NCBI GenBank assembly: GCA_002748705.1 | Contig: PDSZ01000020.1 | Coordinates: 62,001-126,000 of the forward strand | Direction: 5' to 3' | Length of the DNA stretch: 64,000 nt | From: Candidatus Fermentibacterota bacterium | GTDB lineage: Bacteria > Fermentibacterota > Fermentibacteria > Fermentibacterales > Fermentibacteraceae | In this document: positions 1 through 9,181 of the stretch, piece by piece | Position numbering within the stretch: the stretch's first letter is position 1 | How the letters are laid out: each line of letters begins with the position of its first letter | Notes under the pieces: model-generated | Database searches by the model: none | The model's input: only the letters and a program-made list of their open reading frames with translations | Told to the model about the DNA's origin: nothing | Program-made: the position numbers and the translations under genes

Positions 1-1
1 G

Positions 2-733
2 AATGAGCGCCGTTTTCAGGTTCCCATAAACGATGATCGTGCTGCAGGCACATGGCTGTGCCCCACAGATTCCAGGAATGTTGAACTCTTTTCTTCGCTG
101 TGCATGGAGATCATCAATCAAGTTCCTGTTGAAGGAATTCATCTGGATTACATCAGGTTCGCCAGCGATAGAGTCTGCTTCTGCCATCGTTGCAGGCAGC
201 GGTTTTCATCATGGATGAGAAGATCAGGTGTTAACTGGCCAGAAGACTGCTACCGCGGAGGCAGGTATCATGACAGTTTCAATGTATGGCGCGCAGGTGT
301 GATCACATCGGCAGTTCAGGCAGTAAGAGATTCTCTTGACCGGCTGAACAGGGCTGTTCTGCTCTCTGCAGCTGTTTTGCCAGATTCGGAAGAGATGGAC
401 TATTTTGCCCAGCAGTGGGACACCTGGGTTGAAACAGGTTTGCTGGACTTTGTGGTTCCCATGAACTACAGCCGTGAAGATTCCGAGATAGTTTCCTGGA
501 GCAGCTATCAGCTCAGGACAGCCGGCGATGTCCCCATATACTGCGGACTGATAAACTATAGGGATGACTATCTGTTTTCCGCTGACGACATAAGCCGTCA
601 GCAGGCCCTGGCGGAAGAACTGGGCTTTGACGGCTGGGTACTCTTCCATCTCAGTAACACTGCAATTGAAATGCTGAGAAACTCCCTGAACGCTCAGTCT
701 GCAGCAGACTGTTCAACAGTTGAATCACAGTGA
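2..733 (+). CDS. GHL10/DUF187-family glycoside-hydrolase-like protein (5' truncated)
   Basis: The reading frame is open to the left edge of the window, so this is the C-terminal ~243 residues of a longer protein; the first internal ATG (104) lies inside a conserved block and is not the start. The stretch VEGIHLDYIRF is the hallmark strand of the DUF187/GHL10 family of TIM-barrel glycoside-hydrolase-like proteins, and it is followed by a CHRC segment seen in many members (FCPRC-type). VVPMNY in the second half is another typical barrel strand. Family members are often exported and thought to act on polysaccharides or peptidoglycan, but the substrate here is unknown. Signal peptide and N-terminus lie outside the window. 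Confidence 0.75.
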   Translation, partial: NERRFQVPINDDRAAGTWLCPTDSRNVELFSSLCMEIINQVPVEGIHLDYIRFASDRVCFCHRCRQRFSSWMRRSGVNWPEDCYRGGRYHDSFNVWRAGVITSAVQAVRDSLDRLNRAVLLSAAVLPDSEEMDYFAQQWDTWVETGLLDFVVPMNYSREDSEIVSWSSYQLRTAGDVPIYCGLINYRDDYLFSADDISRQQALAEELGFDGWVLFHLSNTAIEMLRNSLNAQSAADCSTVESQ

Positions 734-1076
734 AAACCGATTTCTGATCGCTTCTGTAACCATTTTCTGAGCCTCACAAAGAACTGTACACTTCAGAATT
801 ATGAATAACTCTTCTGTTTAATGGGAAAGAGTTTTGTCCGTGTACAGAGTTATGCACACGGTCAAGGATATTGCCCATAAGGGCTGAAAGGCAGAGAGAA
901 TAGATTATGGTTGCCGGCTTTTGAAGGTTTTCAGCAGATTTCACAACAAACATACAGAAAGTTACCAACCTCGTTATATGCAAAAACAGCTTTGCAGGGC
1001 AGGGTACGGCAGCAGAGAAAATGTAACGAAAAGGATTGTTTAAGCTTAACAGGCAATCGGATATGTGAAGCCTTTA
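734..1076. other. Intergenic region, convergent ends
   Basis: About 340 bases between the end of the GHL10-like gene and the end of the minus-strand methyltransferase. I see no convincing gene, RNA or clear terminator here. A single DnaA-box-like TTATGCACA occurs at 850-858 but it stands alone. Confidence 0.5.
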
Positions 1077-1862
1077 TCAGGTAGAGTGAAGCTTTTCGCA
1101 GAAGAACACCAGGTCTCCTGCTCCTGCAGGTTCTCCTTCATATCCTCCCATAACCTTCACAACTCTGAACCCGCCACGGTGCAGAAGGTGTTCAGCCTCC
1201 CATCGGAATGTGTACCTCATTATGAATTCCTGAACATCTCTTCTTCTGGTTCCGTCAGGGAAGACTTTGCTGAATATCATCTCACAGTGAGCGATCTGAT
1301 TTACAGTATCCACTGAAGGCGTTCTGTAGCTTACAGTAACTTCTGTTCCGTCACTGAGCAGAAAAGGCGGTTCCTCGCCGAACTCCTCAGCTCTGTCGTA
1401 ATCTGTGAGTATCTCCATATCCGGATCGAAGATGTCCAGAATGAATGTACCTTTATCTTCAAGGTGTTCCCGTATGCATTTCAGAGCAGAAAGCTGTTCC
1501 TCCACAGTGGCCAGATGCTGAAAGGGCCTGAAGGGGGTGGTGATAAGCCTGTATCTGTCCTTCATGCTGAAGTCTGCCATGTTTCCAGAGATAAGTTCAA
1601 CCCTTTTCTGTACCTCCTGTGCCTCTTCACTGAGGAGTTTACGGCAGTAGCTGAGCATGTTTTCCGATATGTCCATACCTGTAACAGATGCACCTGCTCT
1701 TGCAGAGGGGATAAGAGTTCTTCCTGTTCCGCAGCCTATCTCAAGCACTTTTCCGCCAGCCTGCCGTGCAAGCTCTGTATAGAATCTTATGTCGCCTCTG
1801 CTGTTAACCTCAAAATGTCTGTGGTAGCATTCTGCAAAGCCTTTGTAATAATCTTTTGCCAT
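1077..1862 (-). CDS. Class I SAM-dependent methyltransferase
   Basis: A 261-residue protein beginning MAKDYYKG. Motif I (VLEIGCGTGRT) near residue 40, an acidic residue after the second strand (GMDISENML) and a later hydrophobic strand (FILDIFDPD) define the Rossmann methyltransferase fold. The substrate is not predictable. The chosen ATG at 1862 overlaps the stop of the upstream acetyltransferase gene as TAATG, implying translational coupling; an in-frame ATG four codons earlier (1874) is less likely. It forms a two-gene minus-strand unit with the GNAT gene. Confidence 0.85.
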   Translation of the reverse strand: MAKDYYKGFAECYHRHFEVNSRGDIRFYTELARQAGGKVLEIGCGTGRTLIPSARAGASVTGMDISENMLSYCRKLLSEEAQEVQKRVELISGNMADFSMKDRYRLITTPFRPFQHLATVEEQLSALKCIREHLEDKGTFILDIFDPDMEILTDYDRAEEFGEEPPFLLSDGTEVTVSYRTPSVDTVNQIAHCEMIFSKVFPDGTRRRDVQEFIMRYTFRWEAEHLLHRGGFRVVKVMGGYEGEPAGAGDLVFFCEKLHST

Positions 1863-2422
1863 TATGCATTCCAATCTTCAGCAAGCATTGCGTAAATCAG
1901 CTGGTCGTGAAAGGAATTCTGAAAGACAACACTCTCCCTGAGCCTGCCCTCCAGGGTGAATCCAATCCTTTCTACCAGTTTTACAGCAGGTGTGTTTCCA
2001 GGAAGTATGCATGCTTGTATTCTGTTGACTACCAGTTTGTTGAATCCGTATTCGCTGATTGCCTTCACAGCTTCTGTCATAAGACCTTTACCCTGTTCTT
2101 CATGGAGCAGCGTGAATCCAAGTTCAGCTGTATGGTCCATAAAACTGAACCGTTCAAATCCTGCTGTACCGGCGAATTCTCCAGTTTTTTTCTTCTCAAG
2201 GGTCCAGATAAGAGAACAACCGTTCTGAAATCCGTTACTGTATTCATCCACAATACCTTTTACCAGCTTCGGGGAGTCCAGCGGAGTTCCCATGAATCGC
2301 ATGGTCTCCATGTTGGAGAAACACCTGAAAATGCCATGACTGTCCTTGCTGGAAACCTGTCTGAGAACAAGTCGTTCAGTCACAAGTTCAGGGAATGCGC
2401 CAGGCCAGAGTACTTCTTTCAT
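1862..2422 (-). CDS. GNAT-family N-acetyltransferase (RimJ/RimL-like)
   Basis: 186 residues. It opens with the RimJ-type pattern TERLVLRQVSSKD and has the acetyl-CoA loop region EEQGKGLMTEAVKAI followed by NRIQACILPGNTPAVKLVERIGF, which is characteristic of acetyltransferases related to ribosomal-protein N-acetyltransferases. Family members acetylate protein N-termini or small amines; the target here is unknown. The stop codon overlaps the start of the following methyltransferase gene by one base. Confidence 0.85.
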   Translation of the reverse strand: MKEVLWPGAFPELVTERLVLRQVSSKDSHGIFRCFSNMETMRFMGTPLDSPKLVKGIVDEYSNGFQNGCSLIWTLEKKKTGEFAGTAGFERFSFMDHTAELGFTLLHEEQGKGLMTEAVKAISEYGFNKLVVNRIQACILPGNTPAVKLVERIGFTLEGRLRESVVFQNSFHDQLIYAMLAEDWNA

Positions 2423-2590
2423 GGCTTAAACTCTCCATTTTTTCAGTAGACATTACCGGTGTAATTCAAACTGACTGTTTCAGATACCGCTTATGACCTG
2501 TGAAGAATTCGTTTCAGCTGTTTTCTCCTGCGAAAATTGCTCTTCAAAACCCTCATTGTGCAGCTTTGCAGTTCAGGTGCTGATATGCCT

Positions 2591-3058
2591 TCAGCTGGGC
2601 GCAATAACTCCCACTATCAGCGAACTCCATTCATAGGGATACCATTTGCCGTTATCAAGGCGCCTTACAGTCACAGGCCTGGAAGAAGAAGCTCCTGAGC
2701 ATGCTGTAAAGAGTTTTACAGATCCTTCCTCCGGTGATCCGCTGTACTTGTTTGTGGTGAATTCAGCTGAGAGTTGTTCCGGAAGAGCGTAACCTTCTTC
2801 AGGTGAGGTTCCCAGGAAGTATGAGTTCATCATCACAGGTAATTTTGCCAGCTGTCTCACAGCAAGATCTAACCTGTATCTTGCAACATCAGGATCAAGG
2901 AGCTGAAGTGCGGTAGTTCCTGCTTCTGTATTTGAAGCCAATATCTTAAGTGCCAGAATACATGCCACTGCAGCACCTTCCGGACTCTGCTGCAGTTCCG
3001 GCAGCATTTCTCTGAAGTCTTCAAGGGTTTCCGGTACTCTGCTTATCTGAAAAATCAT
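2591..3058 (-). CDS. DUF6935-like protein of unknown function
   Basis: 155 residues with no signal peptide or membrane segment. The order of blocks (an N-terminal VPETLEDF segment, a region on alanine-rich helices, SYFLGTSPEEGYALP, then KLFTACSGASSSRPVTVRRLDNGKWYPYEW) resembles, from memory, the DUF6935 family found mostly in anaerobic Firmicutes, where the pattern is SYF.GatPennY and SsGADSPRPitLR. Function is unknown. Its ATG overlaps the stop of the upstream glycosyltransferase as ATGA, so it is the last gene of the glycosyltransferase operon, although this may only be co-transcription. Confidence 0.65.
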   Translation of the reverse strand: MIFQISRVPETLEDFREMLPELQQSPEGAAVACILALKILASNTEAGTTALQLLDPDVARYRLDLAVRQLAKLPVMMNSYFLGTSPEEGYALPEQLSAEFTTNKYSGSPEEGSVKLFTACSGASSSRPVTVRRLDNGKWYPYEWSSLIVGVIAPS

Positions 3059-4248
3059 TTTCCACTTACCTTTCTGAATACATTTGTGAGTATTTCCGCC
3101 TGCTTTTGCGGATCATGTTCTGCTCTTACTTTCTTTCGCCCTGCAGCTGTGATTTTTTCTGAAAGACTTGTATCTGTAACAATAGTTTTCATCATTTCCG
3201 CCAGGCTTTTCGAAGAGCCAGGTTCAGCCAGAAGCCCTGTAAGCCTGTGTTCAACAAGTTCAGGAACTCCGGAAACAGCAGTTGAGATGCAGGGAATACC
3301 GATGGCCATTGCTTCCATCAGAGCTACCGGTATTCCATCCATGTCACCGTTGGGAGCCGTAACGCATGGCAGTACAAAGAAACCTGCTGATGCAGCTGCT
3401 TCAAGTGTTTCCACGGATGAGAGTGCCCCTGTAAATGTTACTGGAAGTCCGGCGGCCTTCTCTCTCATCTGCTTCAGTATTATTCCTGACGGGTCAGAAC
3501 CTATCACTTTTACGGAGATTTCCGAGCTTTCATCCTTCAGAATCTTCATAGCGTCTAAAAGTACTCCAACACCTTTTTTAGGCGCCAGACCGCTTGCTAT
3601 GCATATTCCTTCTGTTGCTTTAGCAGCTGGCTTTCGTTCAGGAAGGGTGCTGAAAGGTACCCCCAGTTTGCAGAGAACCGCTTCACCGCTGAAGATTCCT
3701 TTTTCAGCCATGTAGCTCCTGTTGAAGTCAGAGATAGTAAGAACAGCTGCTGCCTTGCTGAGAATTCTTTCAAGACGGTCTCTTCTTCTGGGAACGAATA
3801 TGTCTGTTGCATGGGTTGTTACAGTGAAAGGCGCTCCAAGAATTTTGGAAAGCTTGCCGGCAATATGAGCTGCATCAAGGGCAAAGTGGGCATGTATCAC
3901 ATCAGGTTCGTAAGAGCCGGGCAGTGAAGAGGCGGTTTCGCTTGCTGCAAGGGCATATCTGAACTCTCCTGATATTAGAGAAGCCACTGTGATCAGGTGC
4001 TTCAGCCCTTTCAGCGCAGGCACTGTCAGCTCCCTGAATCCTGCATTAAGCAGGCGAAGGGGTATTGAGGAAAAGGCATACACATTTCCCCCTGAAGGGG
4101 GTTCTGTGATTCTGTTCCAGAGCCATGCTGTGCCTGATGAAGAAGTTTCAGGCATGAGAACAGTAATACTGTGCCCCATTTCAGCCAGAACCTCGATCTC
4201 CCGTTTGACATATGGAGGGAGGAATTCCAGTACATAGAGAATCTTCAT
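3055..4248 (-). CDS. Glycosyltransferase family 4
   Basis: About 397 residues with a GT-B fold. The N-terminal half contains HAHFALDAAHIAGKLSKILGAPFTVTTHATD, typical of colanic-acid/WcaL-like GT4 enzymes; the C-terminal half carries GLAPKKGVGVLLDA and the nucleotide-sugar motif (EAMAIGIPCISTAVSGVPELV). It probably transfers a sugar to a lipid-linked or surface glycan at the cytoplasmic face of the membrane. The ATG at 4248 overlaps the preceding stop as ATGA; another ATG nine bases upstream (4257) is possible. Third glycosyltransferase in the minus-strand operon. Confidence 0.88.
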   Translation of the reverse strand: MKILYVLEFLPPYVKREIEVLAEMGHSITVLMPETSSSGTAWLWNRITEPPSGGNVYAFSSIPLRLLNAGFRELTVPALKGLKHLITVASLISGEFRYALAASETASSLPGSYEPDVIHAHFALDAAHIAGKLSKILGAPFTVTTHATDIFVPRRRDRLERILSKAAAVLTISDFNRSYMAEKGIFSGEAVLCKLGVPFSTLPERKPAAKATEGICIASGLAPKKGVGVLLDAMKILKDESSEISVKVIGSDPSGIILKQMREKAAGLPVTFTGALSSVETLEAAASAGFFVLPCVTAPNGDMDGIPVALMEAMAIGIPCISTAVSGVPELVEHRLTGLLAEPGSSKSLAEMMKTIVTDTSLSEKITAAGRKKVRAEHDPQKQAEILTNVFRKVSGK

Positions 4249-5516
4249 GGTGCGCATAGCCCGTTCAGGAATGAGGCAAGCCTTTTCATAACTCTGGGAG
4301 CAGAGAACTTTTCCTCAATAGCTGAGAAGTCTACAGGTGTGCTGAGAGTGGAAGTTTTCCACTGGTATTCTATGTTTTCCAGCTGAAGGGCTATCTCATC
4401 TGCCCTTGGCTGAACGGTGTAGCCTCTGCCGAATCTGCGAACCCGCCTGGTCAGGTCTCCTTCAGGTGCTATGGCCAGAATTGCCCTTCCTGAAGCCAGA
4501 TATTCTGCGGTTTTGCTTGAGTTTTTCAGTTCAGCATACTGTCTGCCTGCAAGGTATGTAATCAGCAGGTCACAGCTTTTCTGAAATTCAGGCACCGAAC
4601 TCCACTGAACCATTCCGTAGTGGGTTACTTTTCCTTTCAGAGGATATCTCTCAAGCCTTTGAATGGAAGCAGCATCAATACCGCCTACCATTTTGAGCCT
4701 GATTCTTGAGTCAGGATTTCGCTGGTAGAACATCTCGAAACCGCTGAAGAGCTGTTCAGGGGTCTGATTGCCGAAGAAGTTACCTGTCCATCCTGCTGTA
4801 AGGTGTTCGCCTCTGTGCCGTTTTGTTCCCCTGGTCCCGATTCTGTCAGGATCATATGCATTTTCCGCCACATGATTTGGAGGACAGTATTTCCCGTACC
4901 TGTTCACGAAATATCCAGCAGAACCTTCTGTTGTTACTATCAGGCCTCTGGCTGCTTTAACAGTTCTCTTTTCGAGGATTTCCTGAATGAACCTGTTCAG
5001 AGGAGAACCCTTATCTGTGTTACTGTCTGCCAGCCACAGGTCACCAAAGAATGGTATGAAAGGGGTGTCGGTTTTTCTGCATGCCTCCATGGCAATAAGG
5101 TGCAGAGAGTGATGGGGGCCGAAAGAAACAACGCATTCAGGGAGTTTTCTGCGAATAAGTTCCAGAAGAGCCGGTACAGCATTTTTTCGCCAGGAGATAA
5201 CACGGTCAGGTATGAGTACATAGTTGTGTACAGCTTTTTTAAGAACGCTTTTCAGCGGATTGCCCTTTCTGCCTGCACCATTCGACTCACTGGCGGGATA
5301 TCCGTAAACTCTGTGGGGAATTCGGACTACTCTTGTGTTTTCCGGTATCCACTTTTCCAGAGTAGGATCAGTCATCATGCCTACAGGTTTGTCCACAGTG
5401 AATGGTATTACCTCCCATCCGTTTCGTGGAAGGTACCTGCACATATTCAGCACAACCGGTGTTCCTCCTGAAGAGAGTGGAGGGAAGGTGTATGTGAGCA
5501 GAATCAGTTTCTTCAT
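4245..5516 (-). CDS. Glycosyltransferase family 4-like
   Basis: 423 residues starting MKKLILLTYTFPPLSSGG, the classic opening of GT4-like enzymes of the WbuB type (FPP..GG nucleotide-proximal loop). The C-terminal half (SSKTAEYLASGRAILAIAPEGD) corresponds to the GT-B sugar-nucleotide domain, but the usual E-x7-E motif is diverged. Sugar donor and acceptor cannot be told from sequence. Both ends overlap neighbouring glycosyltransferase genes by ATGA, so the three are translationally coupled and presumably act on one glycan. Confidence 0.85.
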   Translation of the reverse strand: MKKLILLTYTFPPLSSGGTPVVLNMCRYLPRNGWEVIPFTVDKPVGMMTDPTLEKWIPENTRVVRIPHRVYGYPASESNGAGRKGNPLKSVLKKAVHNYVLIPDRVISWRKNAVPALLELIRRKLPECVVSFGPHHSLHLIAMEACRKTDTPFIPFFGDLWLADSNTDKGSPLNRFIQEILEKRTVKAARGLIVTTEGSAGYFVNRYGKYCPPNHVAENAYDPDRIGTRGTKRHRGEHLTAGWTGNFFGNQTPEQLFSGFEMFYQRNPDSRIRLKMVGGIDAASIQRLERYPLKGKVTHYGMVQWSSVPEFQKSCDLLITYLAGRQYAELKNSSKTAEYLASGRAILAIAPEGDLTRRVRRFGRGYTVQPRADEIALQLENIEYQWKTSTLSTPVDFSAIEEKFSAPRVMKRLASFLNGLCAP

Positions 5517-6778
5517 GACATCAATATTTCCCTGTAAAGGTTCTGAAGCTTTTTCTTCTGCGGTTCCCAGTTGAATCGGTTAACAGCTGCTTCTCTTCCT
5601 GATTGCGCCATTTGCTTTCTCAGCTCAGGATTCTCCAGGAGCTCAAAGATTCCTCTTGCAATGTCAGCAGGATTTTCCGGGTCCACCGTAATGCCTGACT
5701 TTGCTTCTTCTATTACCAGTTTAAGTTCAGGAAAGCCGCTGGAGATAACCGGTACTCCTGACATCATGTATTCGTACAGCTTGTTGGGAAGGGAGTAGTA
5801 ATGATTCAGGCATGTATTACGGAAGAGTATGAAGCCCATATCTGCGTCTGCTGTTATCTCAGGCAGTTCTTCAGAAGGAACCGGAGGAAGTATTTTTATC
5901 ACATTTTCCAGCTTTCTGCTCTTCACCATTTCATGCAGTGTTCCATTCCAGGCATCCATTCCGATAACAGCGAATACCAGGTTTTTCTCTTTAAGCAATG
6001 CTGCAGCTTCAACAAGTTCCTCAAGGCCTCTCTCAGGGCAGATGACTCCCTGATAGAGAGCTATGGGAACACTGTCTTCGACTTTGAGCATTTTTCGCAG
6101 CCGCCCTCCTGCAGGGAGTTCCCTGATTGTCTCAGGTGCGTTCTCAATTATCTCCATTCTTCGAATGTTCGGATACATCTCAAGCATTTTCTCGCCCCTC
6201 ATAGGGGTTACAGAGATGACTGCATCTGCTGCAGGGGCATACTTCTGCTCTATTGAACGGAGTCTGATTCTGTTCATTCTGCCTGTGGCAATGTGATATC
6301 TGGACGACTCCAGCCAGAGTTCGTGGCTGTCGTAAATAAGCCTGGCTCCGGTTTTTTCAGCGGCCAGACCGCATATCTGAAGAGTATCCAGATCGTGCGC
6401 ATGATAGACATCCGCTTTTGTCTGCAGAGCTTCCCTGCGGAGCCTCATCTCCCAGGGGATGTCCCTGGCCAGGTCAGCGAAGAATCTTCTGAGTCTGTTC
6501 CTTCGCAGGGCCCTGATCAGTTTTGCTCTGACTGTCAGGTCAGTCGTTTCTGATGCCCTGTGTACAGTGGCTCTCAGCTTCTCTGCACTGTCTGATCTGA
6601 TCAGTGGTCTGATTATTGTGATGTGGCCGTGCACTTCCCTTTCAGGAGCGCCTGTTTCAGGCATGGCTATTACTGTTATCTTCCAGCCGTCATTATGCAG
6701 GGCTCTTATCTCTTTCTTTACCCTGGCATCATTGGAAAGGCTGTTTTTTACAACCATGCAAACTGTTTTCCGAAGCAA
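5513..6778 (-). CDS. Glycosyltransferase family 4
   Basis: 421 residues, first gene of the minus-strand glycosyltransferase operon. It starts MLRKTVCMVVKNSLSNDARVKKEI, contains DVYHAHDLDTL and RLIYDSHELW in the acceptor domain and LPNKLYEYMMSGVPVISSGFPEL (E-x7-E-like) in the donor domain, all typical of GT4. The gene is divergent from the glycosyltransferase starting at 6898, sharing a ~120-bp intergenic region that should hold both promoters. Confidence 0.88.
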   Translation of the reverse strand: MLRKTVCMVVKNSLSNDARVKKEIRALHNDGWKITVIAMPETGAPEREVHGHITIIRPLIRSDSAEKLRATVHRASETTDLTVRAKLIRALRRNRLRRFFADLARDIPWEMRLRREALQTKADVYHAHDLDTLQICGLAAEKTGARLIYDSHELWLESSRYHIATGRMNRIRLRSIEQKYAPAADAVISVTPMRGEKMLEMYPNIRRMEIIENAPETIRELPAGGRLRKMLKVEDSVPIALYQGVICPERGLEELVEAAALLKEKNLVFAVIGMDAWNGTLHEMVKSRKLENVIKILPPVPSEELPEITADADMGFILFRNTCLNHYYSLPNKLYEYMMSGVPVISSGFPELKLVIEEAKSGITVDPENPADIARGIFELLENPELRKQMAQSGREAAVNRFNWEPQKKKLQNLYREILMS

Positions 6779-6848
6779 TTCACTTTTCCTTTCTCAATTC
6801 TTTCAAACATAAGCGGAAATCCTCTGCAGAGAACCTCTACAGCATGAA

Positions 6849-6877
6849 GTGACTTTTTCCGGTCATCTGGCTATACT
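6849..6877 (+). promoter_or_regulatory. Candidate sigma70-type promoter for the 6898-9963 operon
   Basis: GTGACT (6849-6854) and TATACT (6872-6877) are separated by 17 bases, about 20 bases before the ATG at 6898. The -10 box matches the consensus at five of six positions and the -35 at four of six. Confidence 0.45.
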
Positions 6878-6897
6878 TTGCAGTTCAGTACAGGTGC

Positions 6898-7977
6898 ATG
6901 GAGGATAGATATTTGCGTGTTTCATTTGTAATGCTGGGTCTTAAGGACTACAGTACCGGAGGATACATTCTTAATCACCAGATGGTGGATGCCCTCAGGG
7001 CGGCAGGTCATCAGGTGGATGTTATTCATTACAGAACCATTCCTTCAGGATGCAGAGGTTCAAGGCTTAAAGGCTCATTTCATGTTCTCAGGAGGGTTCT
7101 CGCAGAAAAACCGGATCTTCTTGTGGTGAGCAAGAGCTACAGCTTCATGATACCTCTCCGGCTTGCACTTTATGTACTTGATATTCCTCTTCTCTATATG
7201 GTTCATCACCTTGAGTGGCATGACAGAAGTGGAGAGGCCTCCGGCTTTCGTAAGGGAATGGTGAAATGGTTCCTTGGCAGAGCTGACAGAATCTGGGTAA
7301 ACAGCAGGTGCACCGCTTCAGATGTTGTATCACTGGGCATTTCCCCTGATATCCTTGAGGTTGTTCCTCCAGGTCTCGACGACTTTCCGGTTAAACCATA
7401 TTCTGAAAGGGAATTGCCGCTGCGAATAATCTCTGTAGGTACAGTATGTCCCAGGAAGGATCAGCTGACCCTTGTGAGAGCCTGCGGCATTATTCGGGAA
7501 CTGGATTTTGTTCTGGAGATACTTGGAGATGAAAGTGCCGATCCTGACTATTCCGCTGCTGTAAGGGAAGCGGCAGAAGCTGCAGGGATCTGGAATAAAA
7601 CAATTTTCAGCGGACATGTATCAAGAGGCGATCTTGAAAAAAAGTATTCTGATAGCCATGTTCTTGCCAATCTATCCCGCTGGGAGGGGTATGGAATGGC
7701 TGCAGCTGAAGCTCTGAGAGCAGGAATACCTGTTGTTGCGGCAGATGCAGGCGCTGTACCGGAACTTGTTACTTCCGGAGAGAACGGCTTCCTTGTTGAG
7801 CCTGGTAATGCTGCTGAGACAGCTTCGAGGCTTCAGGAGCTTCTAACAGATGAAGAACTTAGAAAAAGAATGGCAGATGATGCATTGAGAAAAGGCAGAG
7901 GTCTGAACACCTGGAAGGCTTCAAAGGCTGCGCTGGTAAGACTGTCTGTAGAAACGGCCTTCGGAAAAGTCCGGTAA
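6898..7977 (+). CDS. Glycosyltransferase family 4
   Basis: 359 residues. N-terminal GGYILNHQMVDALRAAGHQVDVIHY is a donor-loop region; the C-terminal domain has ISVGTVCPRKDQLTLVRA and the E-x7-E block SRWEGYGMAAAEALRAGIPVVAADAGAVPELV with catalytic-type glutamates, close to canonical GT4. It is followed after only 10 bases by aspartokinase, so the two are probably co-transcribed. It likely contributes to the same surface glycan as the divergent operon. Confidence 0.9.
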   Translation: MEDRYLRVSFVMLGLKDYSTGGYILNHQMVDALRAAGHQVDVIHYRTIPSGCRGSRLKGSFHVLRRVLAEKPDLLVVSKSYSFMIPLRLALYVLDIPLLYMVHHLEWHDRSGEASGFRKGMVKWFLGRADRIWVNSRCTASDVVSLGISPDILEVVPPGLDDFPVKPYSERELPLRIISVGTVCPRKDQLTLVRACGIIRELDFVLEILGDESADPDYSAAVREAAEAAGIWNKTIFSGHVSRGDLEKKYSDSHVLANLSRWEGYGMAAAEALRAGIPVVAADAGAVPELVTSGENGFLVEPGNAAETASRLQELLTDEELRKRMADDALRKGRGLNTWKASKAALVRLSVETAFGKVR

Positions 7978-7987
7978 GGAGAGATAC

Positions 7988-9181
7988 TTGCCTGAAAAAA
8001 AGAAACTTGTTGTGGCAAAATTCGGTGGAACCAGCCTGCAAAGCGCTGAGTGCAGAGAAAAGGCTGTAGACCACTGCAGAGCCCTTATGGAGGGAACAGA
8101 GAAACTGATAATAGTGGTTTCCGCAATGGGCAGGCAGGGTGATCCCTATGCAACTGATTCACTGCTTAACCTGCTTTCTGAAGAATCAAGCACTGGGGAA
8201 AAAGACAGACTGATGGCCTGCGGCGAAGTTATCAGTGCAATGGTCATGGCTTCTTCACTGCGGGCCGGAGGTCTTCAGGCAGAAGCTCTCACAGGCTGGG
8301 AAGCAGGAATAAAAACCGACGGTGTCGCAGGGAATGCCAGAATAGTAAGTGTAGAAACCTCTCTTATAGAAAAGGCTCTGGAGAGCGCTCAGGCAGTTGT
8401 AATTGCCGGTTTTCAGGGTGTTGACAGGCACGGAAAGTTGAACACCCTTGGCAGGGGAGGCGCCGACACCACTGCTGTGGTACTTGGCGTTGCTCTGAAA
8501 GCAGATGAGGTGCTTCTCTTCAAAACAGTTGAATCAATCTACACAGCAGATCCTGAAAAAGTGCCTTTTGCAAAAAAACTCACAAGAATATCAGCTGAGG
8601 ATTTAAGACATATGGCATGGCAGGGCGCAAAGGTTGTACACCCGAGAGCAGCTGAAGCATCCCTTTCTGCGGAACTGCCGATTCTGGTACGCTCATTCTG
8701 CTCAGGAAATGTGGTTACTGAGGTGGTGCCGAAACCTCTCGAGGATACCAGATACATAGTTGGAGTTGCCGCCGGTCCTGTGGTAAGCGGTTTTACAGTT
8801 GGAGGTTCCGGTAAGCCATCGGTTTTCTTTGCCCGGCTGTTCAGCAGAGTTGCAGCGTTGAGCGTCTCAATGGACATGTTCAGCGTATGGGGGTGTTCTG
8901 CTGCATTTACTGTGCCTGAAGGCGATACAGGAAAGGTCTCTGCTCTCATAGAAGAAATGGAATGCCCGTACACTGTAAAAGGTCCCTGTGCAAAGGTTTC
9001 CATAGTCGGAGCAGGAATGCACGGTCTGAAAGGGGTAATGGCAAGGTTCTGCCGGGCTCTTGATTCAGCAGGAATTGATGCTTTGCAGACAGTTGATTCC
9101 CACGCAACTATCAGTGCGCTGGTCAGCCTTGAAGACAGGGATTCCGCACTGGCGGTACTTCACAGGGAGTTTGTGGAATGA
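7988..9181 (+). CDS. Aspartate kinase, DapG-like
   Basis: 397 residues. Aspartokinase phosphorylates aspartate at the start of the lysine/threonine/methionine (and diaminopimelate) pathway. Visible motifs are VVAKFGGTS at the N-terminus, LGRGGADTTA (usually GRGGSDTTA) and KTVESIYTADP; the C-terminal third holds tandem ACT domains, and the final block (LQTVDSHATISALVS) resembles Bacillus DapG, the DAP-sensitive form. The start is TTG, supported by an AAGGAGA Shine-Dalgarno about six bases upstream. Its stop overlaps uppP by ATGA. Coupling to uppP and a location next to glycosyltransferases suggest a cell-wall role. Confidence 0.9.
   Translation: MPEKKKLVVAKFGGTSLQSAECREKAVDHCRALMEGTEKLIIVVSAMGRQGDPYATDSLLNLLSEESSTGEKDRLMACGEVISAMVMASSLRAGGLQAEALTGWEAGIKTDGVAGNARIVSVETSLIEKALESAQAVVIAGFQGVDRHGKLNTLGRGGADTTAVVLGVALKADEVLLFKTVESIYTADPEKVPFAKKLTRISAEDLRHMAWQGAKVVHPRAAEASLSAELPILVRSFCSGNVVTEVVPKPLEDTRYIVGVAAGPVVSGFTVGGSGKPSVFFARLFSRVAALSVSMDMFSVWGCSAAFTVPEGDTGKVSALIEEMECPYTVKGPCAKVSIVGAGMHGLKGVMARFCRALDSAGIDALQTVDSHATISALVSLEDRDSALAVLHREFVE

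Noticed and set aside
850..858. DnaA-box-like TTATGCACA suggesting a replication origin
   Set aside because: Only one box, no cluster, no AT-rich unwinding element, and no dnaA/dnaN nearby.
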